From the NCBI RefSeq assembly GCF_015461845.1, contig NZ_JACOPW010000003.1:186001-250000 (forward strand): a stretch of DNA of 64,000 nt. The letters run 5' to 3'. The translations under genes were made by a program, and so were the position numbers. A model generated the notes under the pieces. The model had not been told where the DNA came from and searched no databases. It saw only the letters and a list, made by a program, of their open reading frames with translations. Origin of the DNA: Pseudomonas mucoides. GTDB lineage: Bacteria; Pseudomonadota; Gammaproteobacteria; Pseudomonadales; Pseudomonadaceae. Shown piece after piece: positions 38,808 through 47,842 of this stretch. Each line of letters starts with the position of its first letter. Position 1 is the first letter of the stretch.

Positions 38808-40214
38808 ATGGGCCTGAATAAACAGTGGATGGAACGCGATCTCGCGGTGTTATGGCATCCCTGCACCCAGATGAAAGATCACGAACAACTGCCGCTGATC
38901 CCGATCAAGCGTGGTGAAGGCGTGTGGCTGGAAGACTTCGAAGGCAAGCGCTACCTCGACGCTGTCAGCTCCTGGTGGGTCAACGTGTTTGGCCACGCCA
39001 ACCCGCGCATCAACCAGCGCATCAAGGACCAGGTCGATCAGCTGGAGCACGTGATCCTCGCCGGTTTCAGCCACCAGCCGGTGATCGAGCTGTCCGAGCG
39101 CCTGGTGAAGATGACCCCGGAAGGCTTGACCCGGTGCTTCTACGCCGATAACGGTTCATCCTGCATCGAAGTCGCGCTGAAAATGAGCTTTCACTACTGG
39201 CTCAACCGCGGCCAGCCGAACAAGAAGCGCTTTGTCACCCTGACCAACAGCTACCACGGCGAAACCATGGCGGCGATGTCGGTCGGCGACGTGCCGCTGT
39301 TCACCGAAACCTACAAGGCCCTGCTGCTGGACACCATCAAGGTGCCGAGCCCGGATTGCTACCTGCGCCCGGATGGCATGAGCTGGGAAGAACATTCGTG
39401 CAACATGTTCGCGGCCATGGAACAGACCCTGGCAGAGCATCATGACACTGTCGCGGCAGTCATCGTCGAGCCGCTGATCCAGGGTGCTGGCGGCATGCGC
39501 ATGTACCACCCGGTGTACCTCAAACTGCTGCGCGATGCCTGCGACCGTTATGGCGTGCACCTTATCCACGACGAAATCGCCGTCGGCTTCGGCCGCACCG
39601 GCACGATGTTCGCCTGCGAACAGGCCGGCATCCGCCCGGACTTCCTCTGCCTGTCCAAGGCCCTGACCGGCGGTTACCTGCCGCTGGCGGCTTGTGTGAC
39701 GACCGAAGACGTCTACAGCGCCTTCTACGACGACTACCCGACCCTGCGCGCCTTCCTGCATTCGCACAGCTACACCGGCAACCCGCTGGCGTGCGCGGCG
39801 GCATTGGCAACACTGGATATCTTCGAAGAAGACAACGTCATCGAGAACAACAAGGCCCTGGCCGAGCGCATGGCGTCCTCTACTGCGCACCTGGCTGACC
39901 ATCCGAACGTCTCGGAAGTACGCCAGACCGGCATGGTGCTGGCCATCGAGATGGTCAAGGACAAGGCCAGCAAGGAAGCCTATCCGTGGCAGGAACGTCG
40001 CGGCTTGAAGGTGTTCCAGCACGCACTGGACCGGGGTGCTTTACTTCGTCCGTTGGGCAGCGTGGTGTATTTCCTGCCGCCGTACGTGATCACGCCGGAG
40101 CAGATCGACTTTCTGGCCGAAGTGGCCAGCGAAGGGATCGACATCGCGACGCGTAACAGCGTCAGCGTGGCGGTGCCGAAGGACTTCCACCCCGGTTTCC
40201 GTGATCCGGGCTAG
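38808..40214 (+). CDS. bioA: Adenosylmethionine-8-amino-7-oxononanoate aminotransferase
   Basis: A 468-residue class III PLP aminotransferase. The PLP lysine is Lys284 in LSKALTGGYLPLA; SSWWVNVFGHANPRIN near the N-terminus and ADNGSSCIEVALKM are BioA signatures. It makes 7,8-diaminononanoate for biotin using SAM as amino donor. GAGGAGACATAAA before the ATG supplies the SD. The bio operon is not adjacent. Confidence 0.95.
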   Translation: MGLNKQWMERDLAVLWHPCTQMKDHEQLPLIPIKRGEGVWLEDFEGKRYLDAVSSWWVNVFGHANPRINQRIKDQVDQLEHVILAGFSHQPVIELSERLVKMTPEGLTRCFYADNGSSCIEVALKMSFHYWLNRGQPNKKRFVTLTNSYHGETMAAMSVGDVPLFTETYKALLLDTIKVPSPDCYLRPDGMSWEEHSCNMFAAMEQTLAEHHDTVAAVIVEPLIQGAGGMRMYHPVYLKLLRDACDRYGVHLIHDEIAVGFGRTGTMFACEQAGIRPDFLCLSKALTGGYLPLAACVTTEDVYSAFYDDYPTLRAFLHSHSYTGNPLACAAALATLDIFEEDNVIENNKALAERMASSTAHLADHPNVSEVRQTGMVLAIEMVKDKASKEAYPWQERRGLKVFQHALDRGALLRPLGSVVYFLPPYVITPEQIDFLAEVASEGIDIATRNSVSVAVPKDFHPGFRDPG

Positions 40215-40216
40215 CA

Positions 40217-40326
40217 CTGCTCGTCCCCACGCTCTGCGTGGGAATGCAGCCGGGGACGCTCCGCGTCCCAAAAGCGGACGCGGAGCGTCCGATGAGGCAT
40301 TCCCACGCAGAGCGTGGGAACGATCA
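40217..40326. repeat. Nested composite inverted repeat
   Basis: An outer pair, CCCACGCTCTGCGTGGGAATGC and its complement at 40299-40320, encloses an inner pair, GGACGCTCCGCGTCC and GGACGCGGAGCGTCC. The whole can fold as one hairpin of about 110 bases or as separate short ones. It fills the bioA-rsmE gap. Confidence 0.85.
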
Positions 40327-40343
40327 AATTAAAGAGAACCCGC

Positions 40344-41063
40344 ATGAGACTGTCCCGCTTCTTTATCGACGCCCCCCTGAGCACCGGCGAACACGAGTTG
40401 CCCGAAGCCCAGGCCCATTACATCAGCCGCGTGCTGCGCATGGCCGAGGGCGATGCGTTGCAGCTGTTCGACGGCTCGGGCCACGAGTTTCGCGCCACGC
40501 TGGTGGAGGTTGGGAAGAAGCGCGTCGTGGTGCAGATCGATGGAAGCTTTGCCGGGCAAGTCGAGTCGCCGCTGGCGATCCATCTCGGTCAGGGCCTGTC
40601 CCGTGGCGAGCGCATGGATTGGGCGATTCAGAAAGCCACCGAACTGGGCGTCACCGAAATCACCCCGATCTTCAGCGACCGTTGCGAAGTCCGCCTCAAG
40701 GACGAGCGCGCCGACAAACGCCTGATGCATTGGCGCCAAGTGGCGATCAGCGCCTGTGAACAATGCGGGCGTTCGCGGGTACCGGTGATTCATCCGCCGC
40801 TGCTATTGGCGGATTGGTTGAAGCAGACTGAAGCCGAGCTGAAGTTGGTGCTGCACCCGGTGGCCGAGCCGTTGGTCAGTCACGCCAAACCTTCAAGCCT
40901 GGCATTCCTGATCGGCCCGGAGGGCGGGCTCTGCGACGCTGAAGTCGAGCAGGCCAAAGCCGCCGGTTTCCACGCCGCCCGCCTCGGCCCGCGCGTGCTG
41001 CGCACAGAGACTGCGCCGGTGGTGGCGTTGGCGGTTGCCCAGCAATTATGGGGTGACTTCTAG
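40344..41063 (+). CDS. rsmE: 16S rRNA (uracil-1498-N3)-methyltransferase
   Basis: A 239-residue SPOUT methyltransferase. The N-terminal PUA-like part starts MRLSRFFIDAPL; the C-terminal knot region has FLIGPEGGLCDAEVEQA and LGPRVLRTETAPVVAL, the RsmE signature. It methylates U1498 of 16S rRNA with SAM. The ATG at 40344 follows AAAGAGAA. Longer in-frame starts would run into the repeat. Confidence 0.95.
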   Translation: MRLSRFFIDAPLSTGEHELPEAQAHYISRVLRMAEGDALQLFDGSGHEFRATLVEVGKKRVVVQIDGSFAGQVESPLAIHLGQGLSRGERMDWAIQKATELGVTEITPIFSDRCEVRLKDERADKRLMHWRQVAISACEQCGRSRVPVIHPPLLLADWLKQTEAELKLVLHPVAEPLVSHAKPSSLAFLIGPEGGLCDAEVEQAKAAGFHAARLGPRVLRTETAPVVALAVAQQLWGDF

Positions 41064-41067
41064 GGCC

Positions 41068-41137
41068 CTTTCGCGAGCAGGCTCGCTCCCACAGGAAATG
41101 CATTCCATGGTGGGAGCGAGCCTGCTCGCGAATGGCC
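41068..41137. repeat. REP inverted pair
   Basis: TTCGCGAGCAGGCTCGCTCC and GGAGCGAGCCTGCTCGCGAA, perfect arms, between convergent rsmE and the binding-protein gene. Confidence 0.9.
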
Positions 41138-41166
41138 GCGACACAGTCTAGCGACCGATCTGGCGG

Positions 41167-42069
41167 CTACTGAACCGGATCGCTCACCGGGTGGGCGATG
41201 ATGGCCTTGAGTTCGCTGGTCATCGGGAACTCAAGGTTCAACCCTTTCGGCGGGATCGGCTGTTCAAACCAGCGCTGGTAGATGCCGTTGATCTCGCCCG
41301 AGCTGTACAGATCGGCCAACGCGCCATTCACCAGGGCAAGGAATTGCGGATCATCCTTGCGCACCATGCAGCTGTAGATTTCCCGCGATTGCTCCTCCCC
41401 GACCACCACCCATTTATGCGGGTCATGCGCCTTGGCGCGTTCGCCATAGAGCAGTGCGTCATCCATGTAGAACGCCGCCGCCCGACCTGACTGCAGCATC
41501 TGGAACGCTTCGCCGTGGTCCTTGGCGCTGATCACGAACATGTCGATCTTGTTGTCGACGTTGTAGCTCTTCAGAAAGCGTTCGTTGGTGGTGCCGGCGG
41601 TGGTCACCACGTTCTTGCCACGCAGATCGGCGAAGCTCTTGATCCCGCTGTCCCTGGCGGTCAGCAACTGGCCTTTGACGTAGATGAAGCCGTAGGAAAA
41701 CGCCACTTGCTTCTGTCGTTCGGCGGTTACTCCAGTGGAGCCGCATTCGAGGTCGACGGTGCCGTTCTGCACCAGTGGAATCCGCGTCTGCGAGGTCACC
41801 AGGGTGTATTTCACTTTCAGCTCAGGCAGCTTCAATTGCTGACGGATGCGCTCGACTATCTTGCTCGCCAGATCCACGGAATAACCCATCGGCTGACCCG
41901 TGTGATCACCCACGTAGGAAAACGGCACCGACGCATCGCGGTAGCCCAGCGTGATGCTCTTGGCATTGGCAACCTTGTCCAGTGTGCCGGTCAGCGGCGC
42001 TTCATTGGCGTGAACCTGACCGCCCAGTAACAGCCCGAGGGTGCAGCCGAGCAACGTGATTTTTTGCAT
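41167..42069 (-). CDS. Amino-acid ABC-type binding protein (GltI-like)
   Basis: A 300-residue periplasmic protein with signal peptide MQKITLLGCTLGLLLGGQVHA. The SBP family 3 features include ITLGYRDASVPFSYVG, DLECGSTGVTAERQKQVAFS and GTTNERFLKSYNVDNKID, which match the glutamate/aspartate binding protein GltI. The ATG at 42069 has CGGAGAATAAC upstream. No permease follows; instead RidA and DadA-like genes are upstream on the same strand, suggesting a set for amino-acid use. Confidence 0.85.
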   Translation of the reverse strand: MQKITLLGCTLGLLLGGQVHANEAPLTGTLDKVANAKSITLGYRDASVPFSYVGDHTGQPMGYSVDLASKIVERIRQQLKLPELKVKYTLVTSQTRIPLVQNGTVDLECGSTGVTAERQKQVAFSYGFIYVKGQLLTARDSGIKSFADLRGKNVVTTAGTTNERFLKSYNVDNKIDMFVISAKDHGEAFQMLQSGRAAAFYMDDALLYGERAKAHDPHKWVVVGEEQSREIYSCMVRKDDPQFLALVNGALADLYSSGEINGIYQRWFEQPIPPKGLNLEFPMTSELKAIIAHPVSDPVQ

Positions 42070-42106
42070 TGTTATTCTCCGTTGTGGGTATTGGGTCCTG
42101 ATGGGT

Positions 42107-42457
42107 TCAGATGCGGGCGGCGGTGACGGTGATTTCCACCAGCACCTGCGGCCGCGCCAGATCGGCCTGCACCGTGGTGCGGCTCGGCGCTTGCCCCGGT
42201 GACAGCCAGGCTGACCAGACTTCATTCATTGCCGCGAAATCGGCATTGATGTCTTTCAGATAAATCGTCGCGCTGAGCACATGATCTTTGTCGCTGCCGG
42301 CCTCGGCCAGCAGAGCGTCGATTTTCGCCAGCACTTCCCGGGTCTGACCGCCCGCATCCAGGGCATCGCCCGGCACCTGACCGGAGAGAAACACCAGATC
42401 GCCGAAGGTCACGGCGCCTGACAGGCGTGGGTTGCTGTGAAAACGTTTAATGGTCAT
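42107..42457 (-). CDS. RidA-family protein
   Basis: A 116-residue YjgF/RidA protein. GDLVFLSGQVPGD and the C-terminal PSRTTVQADLARPQVLVEITVTA match the family, including the arginine that binds the imine's carboxylate. RidA hydrolyses reactive enamines/imines; next to a D-amino acid dehydrogenase gene this removal of 2-iminoacids makes sense. The ATG at 42457 is the family start. Confidence 0.9.
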   Translation of the reverse strand: MTIKRFHSNPRLSGAVTFGDLVFLSGQVPGDALDAGGQTREVLAKIDALLAEAGSDKDHVLSATIYLKDINADFAAMNEVWSAWLSPGQAPSRTTVQADLARPQVLVEITVTAARI

Positions 42458-42484
42458 GACGGGGTCCTTTTCCAAGAGGGAAAT

Positions 42485-43726
42485 TCAAGCGCCAGGGTGG
42501 CTGAAACCCAGCAGGTCAATGGACGTCTGGCGCTGACTGATCAACTCACTGAGCAACTGGCCACTGCCACAGGCCAGGGTAAAACCCAGCGCACCATGAC
42601 CGAGGTTCAGCCACAGATTGCGGTAGGCCGTAGCGCCCAGCAGCGGCACGCCGCTGGGGGTCGCCGGACGCATGCCGGCCCACTCCACGGCGGCGTCGTA
42701 ATCGCCGGCATTCGGAAACGTGTCGCGGGCCTGGCGCTTGATCAGGTTCAAGCGTTCTGGATCGACGGCCGGGTCAAAGCCGACAATGTCGACCATCGCC
42801 GCCACGCGCAATTGCTCGCCGATGCGCGCGTACACGATCTTGCGGTCGTAGTCGGTGATGCTCAGCTCAGGCGCCCGGTGTTCGACACCAATCGGCAGCG
42901 TCAGGCTGTAACCCTTCAGGGGATAGAGCGGCAGCCGCAGACGGGGCAGCGCCAGCAACGGACTGCGATGGCCGGCGGCGATCACCAGTTGCTCGACGGG
43001 CAATGCCTCTGCGCCCAATTCAATGCCGGTGACTGTGCCATTGCTGTGTTGAATCGCGGTTACCGCGTGGCCGAGGCGAAATTCACAACGGCCGGACGCC
43101 TTCAGTCGCGCCACCAGTTGCTGGCAAAAACCATGGCAATCGCCGACCTCTTCGTCCGGCGTATAGATCGCGCCGACAAAAGGCGCACCCGCCAGCGCTG
43201 GTTCCAGCCGCATGCACTCGGCGGCAGACAACACCTGCTGTTGCTGCGGATCGGCCAGGCCTTGGCGCGCTTTCCCGAAGCTGGCCGGGTTGCGGAAGGT
43301 CACCAGTTTGCCGTTGCGCCGCCATTGGAAATCGTTCAGCCCATCGTCTTCGCGCCAGGCTTTCAGTGTGCTCTGGCTGAACAGCGCCAGGCGCAGCAGG
43401 TGCGCGGCGTTTTCACGGTTGACCGAGCGGCGGCACGCGGCGAGGAACGACGCCATCCAGCGCCATTGCACCGGATCGAGCCGTGGGCGTAGTTTCAACG
43501 GCGAGTCGCCGCGCAACATCCAGCCAATGGCCTGCAACGGCACACCGGCGTCCGCCAGTGGCGCCACGTAGCGATAGGACAACTGGCCGCCGTTGGCGAA
43601 ACTGGTTTCGCTGCCCAGCGAATTCCGGGCCTCGACCACCGTCACCTCAATGCCGTCGCGCACCAGCGCATACGCCGTTGCCAGGCCAATCACGCCACCG
43701 CCGATGATGCACACACGCTGAACCAT
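42485..43726 (-). CDS. DadA-like D-amino-acid dehydrogenase
   Basis: A 413-residue FAD-dependent oxidoreductase. The dinucleotide motif CIIGGGVIGLATAYAL is near the N-terminus and GMRPATPSGVPLLGA near the C-terminus, both as in DadA. It would oxidise D-amino acids to oxo-acids via imines, in line with the RidA gene 27 bases downstream. It is likely a paralogue of the housekeeping dadA, since alanine racemase is not adjacent. Divergent from the LysR gene. Confidence 0.85.
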   Translation of the reverse strand: MVQRVCIIGGGVIGLATAYALVRDGIEVTVVEARNSLGSETSFANGGQLSYRYVAPLADAGVPLQAIGWMLRGDSPLKLRPRLDPVQWRWMASFLAACRRSVNRENAAHLLRLALFSQSTLKAWREDDGLNDFQWRRNGKLVTFRNPASFGKARQGLADPQQQQVLSAAECMRLEPALAGAPFVGAIYTPDEEVGDCHGFCQQLVARLKASGRCEFRLGHAVTAIQHSNGTVTGIELGAEALPVEQLVIAAGHRSPLLALPRLRLPLYPLKGYSLTLPIGVEHRAPELSITDYDRKIVYARIGEQLRVAAMVDIVGFDPAVDPERLNLIKRQARDTFPNAGDYDAAVEWAGMRPATPSGVPLLGATAYRNLWLNLGHGALGFTLACGSGQLLSELISQRQTSIDLLGFSHPGA

Positions 43727-43790
43727 GTCCGTCCCTAAAACCGTTGTGAAGGCGAGGCCGAGGTTAGAGCCAGGTGACAGGCGGCGAACA

Positions 43791-44753
43791 ATGAATAAAG
43801 ATGCCGAACCCATAAACAAAGGTTATGGACTTGCCATGCGTCTTCGTCATATCGAGATATTCCAGGCCATTCGCCAGACCGGTTCGATCAGTGCGGCCGC
43901 GCAATTGCTCCATGTCTCCCAGCCGGCGGTGACCAAGGTGTTACAGCACGCCGAACAGCAATTGGGTTTTCCATTGTTCCTGCGAGTGCGCGGCAAATTG
44001 CAGGCAACGCCGGAAGCGCTGGAACTGGAGCGTGAAGTCGACAAGGTCACCGAAAGCCTGCAAGGGGTGCGGCGCCTGGCCCAGAGCTTGCGCCGCGAGC
44101 CCGGCCATAGCCTGCGCATTGGCGCCACTCCGGCGCTAGCCCTGTCATTGCTGCCGCCGGCCATTCACGAGTGGACCGAGCGCTACCCGGACATCGCTTG
44201 CGAACTGTCCAGCGCCCATAGCCGCGAACTGGTGCAGAACCTGCTGATGCGTGAAGTGGATGTCGCCCTGACCCTGCAACGCCCGGATCATCCTGGGCTC
44301 AAGGCCCAGGCGCTGGCGTCCGGCGTGCTGGTGGCGCTGGCGCCCACCGGTTACTGGTCGGCGGCAGAGGTCGGCACACCGTTGCCGTTGATGGCGCTGG
44401 CAGATGCCCCGCTGATAGGTTTGTCCAGCGCCGACCCGTTGGCCGCCCGACTCGACAGTTACCTCGAAGCGGTGGAGCCTCCGCCTCGGGTGCGCATCGC
44501 GGTGCAGACCTATTCACTGGCCCGGGCGATGGTGGAATCCGGCGCTGGGCTGGCGGTGATCGACCCGTTCACGGCCCTCGGCGCCTCCCCCGCCGCGACG
44601 GCGATTCGCCCGTTGACCCCGCCGCTGCCCATCACGCTGTACGCGGTAACCCGCGCCACCGAACCGCCGCCCCACACGTTGAATGACTTATTGCAGGTGT
44701 TCAGTCGCAGGGCCCAGGAACAACTGGATCGCTTGATCCCTGCGCAACCTTAA
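43791..44753 (+). CDS. LysR-type regulator of the amino-acid set
   Basis: A LysR-family protein of 320 residues with N-terminal wHTH (SISAAAQLLHVSQPAVTKVLQ) and a periplasmic-binding-like effector domain. Divergence from the DadA-like gene suggests it controls dadA-ridA-binding protein; this is inference from position. The ATG at 43791 (AGGCGG upstream) is used; an internal ATG at 43836, starting MRLRHIEIF as many LysR proteins do, is a good alternative with a weaker SD. Confidence 0.85.
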   Translation: MNKDAEPINKGYGLAMRLRHIEIFQAIRQTGSISAAAQLLHVSQPAVTKVLQHAEQQLGFPLFLRVRGKLQATPEALELEREVDKVTESLQGVRRLAQSLRREPGHSLRIGATPALALSLLPPAIHEWTERYPDIACELSSAHSRELVQNLLMREVDVALTLQRPDHPGLKAQALASGVLVALAPTGYWSAAEVGTPLPLMALADAPLIGLSSADPLAARLDSYLEAVEPPPRVRIAVQTYSLARAMVESGAGLAVIDPFTALGASPAATAIRPLTPPLPITLYAVTRATEPPPHTLNDLLQVFSRRAQEQLDRLIPAQP

Positions 44754-44754
44754 A

Positions 44755-44782
44755 TGTGGGAGTGAGCCTGCTCACTCCCACA
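44755..44782. repeat. Minimal REP palindrome
   Basis: TGTGGGAGTGAG, four-base loop, CTCACTCCCACA, directly after the LysR gene. It may act in transcript ending. Confidence 0.75.
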
Positions 44783-44797
44783 GGGGATTGGGGTGGT

Positions 44798-45415
44798 TTA
44801 AAGGACGTAGAAGAAAATTGCCACGAAGTGCAGCAAGCTCCCGGCAATCACGAACAAATGCCAGATTCCGTGGGCATGGCGCAGCCGATGATCGAGGGCG
44901 AAAAAGATAATCCCCACGGTGTACAAAATCCCGCCCGCCGCCAGCCACGCAAACCCCGCAGTGCCCAACGCCGCCAGTAGCGGTTTGACCGCGACCAGCA
45001 CGATCCAGCCCATCACCGCGTAAATCACAATCGACAGAATCCGCGCTTCCGAACGCGGCTTGATCTCTTGCAGGATGCCGATCAGTGCCAGTCCCCAGAC
45101 AATCCCGAACAGCGTCCAGCCCCACGGCCCGCGCAGGGTCACCAGGCAGAACGGCGTGTAGCTGCCGGCAATCAGCAGATAGATCGAAAAGTGATCCACC
45201 TTCTGCATGATCGCTTTCTTGCGCCCGCGCACGCTGTGGTAAACGGTCGAGGCGCTGTACAACACCATCAAGGTGAAACCGTAAATCGCCACGCTGACGA
45301 TCTTCCATGGGCTGCCGTCCATGCTGGCGATCACCAGCATCCACACCACCCCGACCATTGCCGCCACCGCCCCGACCAAATGCGTCCAGGCGTTCAATCG
45401 TTCCCCGTGATACAT
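44798..45415 (-). CDS. Hemolysin III/TrhA-family membrane protein
   Basis: A 205-residue seven-helix protein of the PAQR/hemolysin III family. It starts MYHGERLNAWTHLVGAV, has STVYHSVRG and DHFSIYLLIAGSYTPF motifs, and AHGIWHLFVIAGS near the end, giving the histidines thought to bind a metal. Bacterial members affect membrane energetics; the name is historical. Confidence 0.9.
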   Translation of the reverse strand: MYHGERLNAWTHLVGAVAAMVGVVWMLVIASMDGSPWKIVSVAIYGFTLMVLYSASTVYHSVRGRKKAIMQKVDHFSIYLLIAGSYTPFCLVTLRGPWGWTLFGIVWGLALIGILQEIKPRSEARILSIVIYAVMGWIVLVAVKPLLAALGTAGFAWLAAGGILYTVGIIFFALDHRLRHAHGIWHLFVIAGSLLHFVAIFFYVL

Positions 45416-45567
45416 GCGTCGCTCACCTCAACATTCGTTGCAACATCGCGCAAGACTACCTCAGTGACCTTTTGATCTAAAAAAAAACGCAGCCTCGTTT
45501 CACTCGGCGGCTGCTACAAAAGGTCGCATGCGCGCACAATCGAGCCATTCGAATAAGAGTCCGGGCC

Positions 45568-46482
45568 ATGCTGATCGACGAAGAATTGACCCTGAAAAAA
45601 CTCGAGGTGTTCCTGGCCTTCATGCGCACCGGCAACCTGGCCCGCGCCGCCGCCGAGTTGCAGACCAGCAACGTCAGCGTGCACCGCGCCATCCACTCCC
45701 TGGAAAGCGCCTTGCGTTGCCCGTTGTTCAAACATGAGGGCCGCAACCTCACACCGCTGGAGAGCGCTTACGTACTTGAAGAACGGGCGCAGAAGCTGAT
45801 TCAGGACGTGGTCGAAACCGTGCGTCTGACCCGCGAAGCCGCCGGCTTTTCTGCGGAACGCTTCAAGCTGGGCTCACTGTATTCACTGACGGTGAAGACC
45901 GTGCCGCAGTTGATCATGGGCCTGAAGATCCGCCGCAGCGAACTCAACATCGACCTGATCCTCGGTTCCAATTTCGACTTGCTGTACAAGCTCAAGAACA
46001 TGGAAGTCGACGCGATCCTGGTGTCGCTGGACGAGAGCGTCAACGACCCGGACTGTGAGCAGATCCCGCTGTTTTCCGACGACATCTTTCTTGCGACGCC
46101 AGCGGATTCGAAGTTTGCCCAACGCACGGAGGTCGACCTGGCTGAAGTGCGCGACGAGACGTTCATTACCCTGACCCAAGGCTTTGCCACGCACCAGGAC
46201 GGTAATCGGGTGTTCAAGCAGGCGGGGTTCGAGCCGAAGGTGGCGATGCAAGTCAACGACATCTTCACCCTGCTGAGCATGGTCAGCTCAGGGGTGGGTT
46301 ATGCCTTACTGCCAGGAAGGATTGCAGCGGTGTATGAGAACCGGGTGAAGCTGATTCCGTTGCAGGAACGCTATCGGTTGCAGCAGCACATTGGCGTGGT
46401 GTTCCTGAAGGCCAAAGAGCGTGATCCGAATTTGCTGGCGCTGCTGGCTGAGTGCCGGATGTACGCCAATCGCCAGGCTTAA
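45568..46482 (+). CDS. mdcR: LysR-type regulator of malonate genes
   Basis: A 304-residue LysR protein beginning MLIDEELTLKKLEVFLAFMR with wHTH (NLARAAAELQTSNVSVHRAI) and effector domain. It resembles MdcR/MalR regulators of malonate decarboxylase and sits next to that cluster, converging on madM. The name is inferred from similarity and position. Confidence 0.82.
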   Translation: MLIDEELTLKKLEVFLAFMRTGNLARAAAELQTSNVSVHRAIHSLESALRCPLFKHEGRNLTPLESAYVLEERAQKLIQDVVETVRLTREAAGFSAERFKLGSLYSLTVKTVPQLIMGLKIRRSELNIDLILGSNFDLLYKLKNMEVDAILVSLDESVNDPDCEQIPLFSDDIFLATPADSKFAQRTEVDLAEVRDETFITLTQGFATHQDGNRVFKQAGFEPKVAMQVNDIFTLLSMVSSGVGYALLPGRIAAVYENRVKLIPLQERYRLQQHIGVVFLKAKERDPNLLALLAECRMYANRQA

Positions 46483-46495
46483 GACCGCGTCGCCT

Positions 46496-46570
46496 GCATC
46501 GCGGGCAAGCCACGCTCCCACAGGAACTGCGCTGTCCCTGTGGGAGCGTGGCTTGCCCGCGATGACGTCG
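46496..46570. repeat. REP inverted pair
   Basis: ATCGCGGGCAAGCCACGCTC and GAGCGTGGCTTGCCCGCGAT between convergent mdcR and madM. Confidence 0.9.
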
Positions 46571-46595
46571 GTACAGTCAGCCAGGATCCCGCGGT

Positions 46596-47360
46596 CTAGC
46601 CCACAATCCCGCGAACAATGAAGTACAGCAGCGAAGGCCCCAGCAAGCACCCAAGCCCGGTGTGAAACGTCGCCGTCAACGCGCCATAAGGCACCAATCG
46701 CCGATCCGTCGCCGCCAGCCCGGCAGTCACGCCGCTGACCGTCCCGGCCAACCCGCCGAACACCATCGCCGAACGCGGGTTATCCAGGCCCATCCAGCGC
46801 GCCGCCATTGGCGTGCCGACCATCACCAGAATCGCCTTGATCAACCCGGTGGCAATCGACAGCGCCACCACATCGGAACTGGCACCAATCGCCGCCCCGG
46901 TCACCGGCCCGACGATGTACGTCACCGCGCCCGCGCCAATCGTGGTCATGCTGATCGCATCGCGGTAACCAAACGCCCAGGCCATGCTCGCGCCGACAAT
47001 GAACGGCAGGATCGTGCCCAGCAGCAACGCGATCACGCCAATCAGCCCGGCCTTTTTCGCTTCCGTGGCTTGCACTTCGAATGCCGTGGCAACGATGGCA
47101 AAGTCCCGCAGCATCGCGCCGCCCATCAAACCGATGCCCGAGAATAATGTCAGGTCCGCCAGGCCTTTCTGCCCGCCAGTCATGGTGCCGCCGACCCAGG
47201 CCAATACCAGGCCAATGACGATGGCAATCGCCGAGCCGTGAATCCGCCCGTAGGTCAGGCGCTTGGACAACACCACCGACACCCACATGATCACGCCAAC
47301 GAACGCGAACGCGGTGACCAGGCCATTGGCGGTCAAGCCTTTATCAATGAGTTCCCACAT
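46596..47360 (-). CDS. madM: Malonate transporter subunit MadM
   Basis: A 254-residue membrane protein with eight or more helices. Motifs such as GIGLMGGAMLRDFAIVATAFE and GAGAVTYIVGPVTGAAIGASSDV match MadM, which with MadL forms a sodium-dependent malonate carrier. It is the last gene of the mdc operon, one base after madL. Confidence 0.9.
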   Translation of the reverse strand: MWELIDKGLTANGLVTAFAFVGVIMWVSVVLSKRLTYGRIHGSAIAIVIGLVLAWVGGTMTGGQKGLADLTLFSGIGLMGGAMLRDFAIVATAFEVQATEAKKAGLIGVIALLLGTILPFIVGASMAWAFGYRDAISMTTIGAGAVTYIVGPVTGAAIGASSDVVALSIATGLIKAILVMVGTPMAARWMGLDNPRSAMVFGGLAGTVSGVTAGLAATDRRLVPYGALTATFHTGLGCLLGPSLLYFIVRGIVG

Positions 47361-47361
47361 A

Positions 47362-47778
47362 TCAGCGACCTCCTACCGGTGTGCCGACCGGGGTGACTTC
47401 CACCGGTTCATCGGGCAAGGGTTCGCCTTTGTGGGTCCGGCTGATCAAGGCAATCGTGCAGCCGCAGATCACCACTGAACCAATCGCCGCGAGCACCGCC
47501 ACCGGGCCGCCGTGCAGTGCTGTGACGACGTTCTGTTGCGCGGCCATTGCGACCACCACCGGAATGTACATGGCGCCCCAGAAGCCGACGCCCATCTCGC
47601 AATCCTTGGTCATGCCGCCGCGTTTTTGCATCCACAACCGCGCGCAAATCAGCAGGATCATCGCGATCCCGACCCCGCCGACGTTGGATTTGACGCCCAG
47701 CAACACGCCAAGCGCATCGCCCATGATCACCCCTGCCAGCGTACAGATCGCCAACAGCGCCACACCGTAAATAATCAT
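47362..47778 (-). CDS. madL: Malonate transporter subunit MadL
   Basis: A 138-residue protein with four membrane helices and a polar C-terminal tail. MIIYGVALLAICTLAG at the start and GGVGIAMILLICARLWMQKRG match MadL. Works with MadM in malonate uptake. It begins 65 bases after mdcH and is tightly joined to madM. Confidence 0.9.
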   Translation of the reverse strand: MIIYGVALLAICTLAGVIMGDALGVLLGVKSNVGGVGIAMILLICARLWMQKRGGMTKDCEMGVGFWGAMYIPVVVAMAAQQNVVTALHGGPVAVLAAIGSVVICGCTIALISRTHKGEPLPDEPVEVTPVGTPVGGR

Positions 47779-47842
47779 TGTTGTAGTCCTCAAAGTGCAT
47801 CGTCGAATGTTGTTTTTGTTGTTCGAAGGCCTGAGTCCGGGT

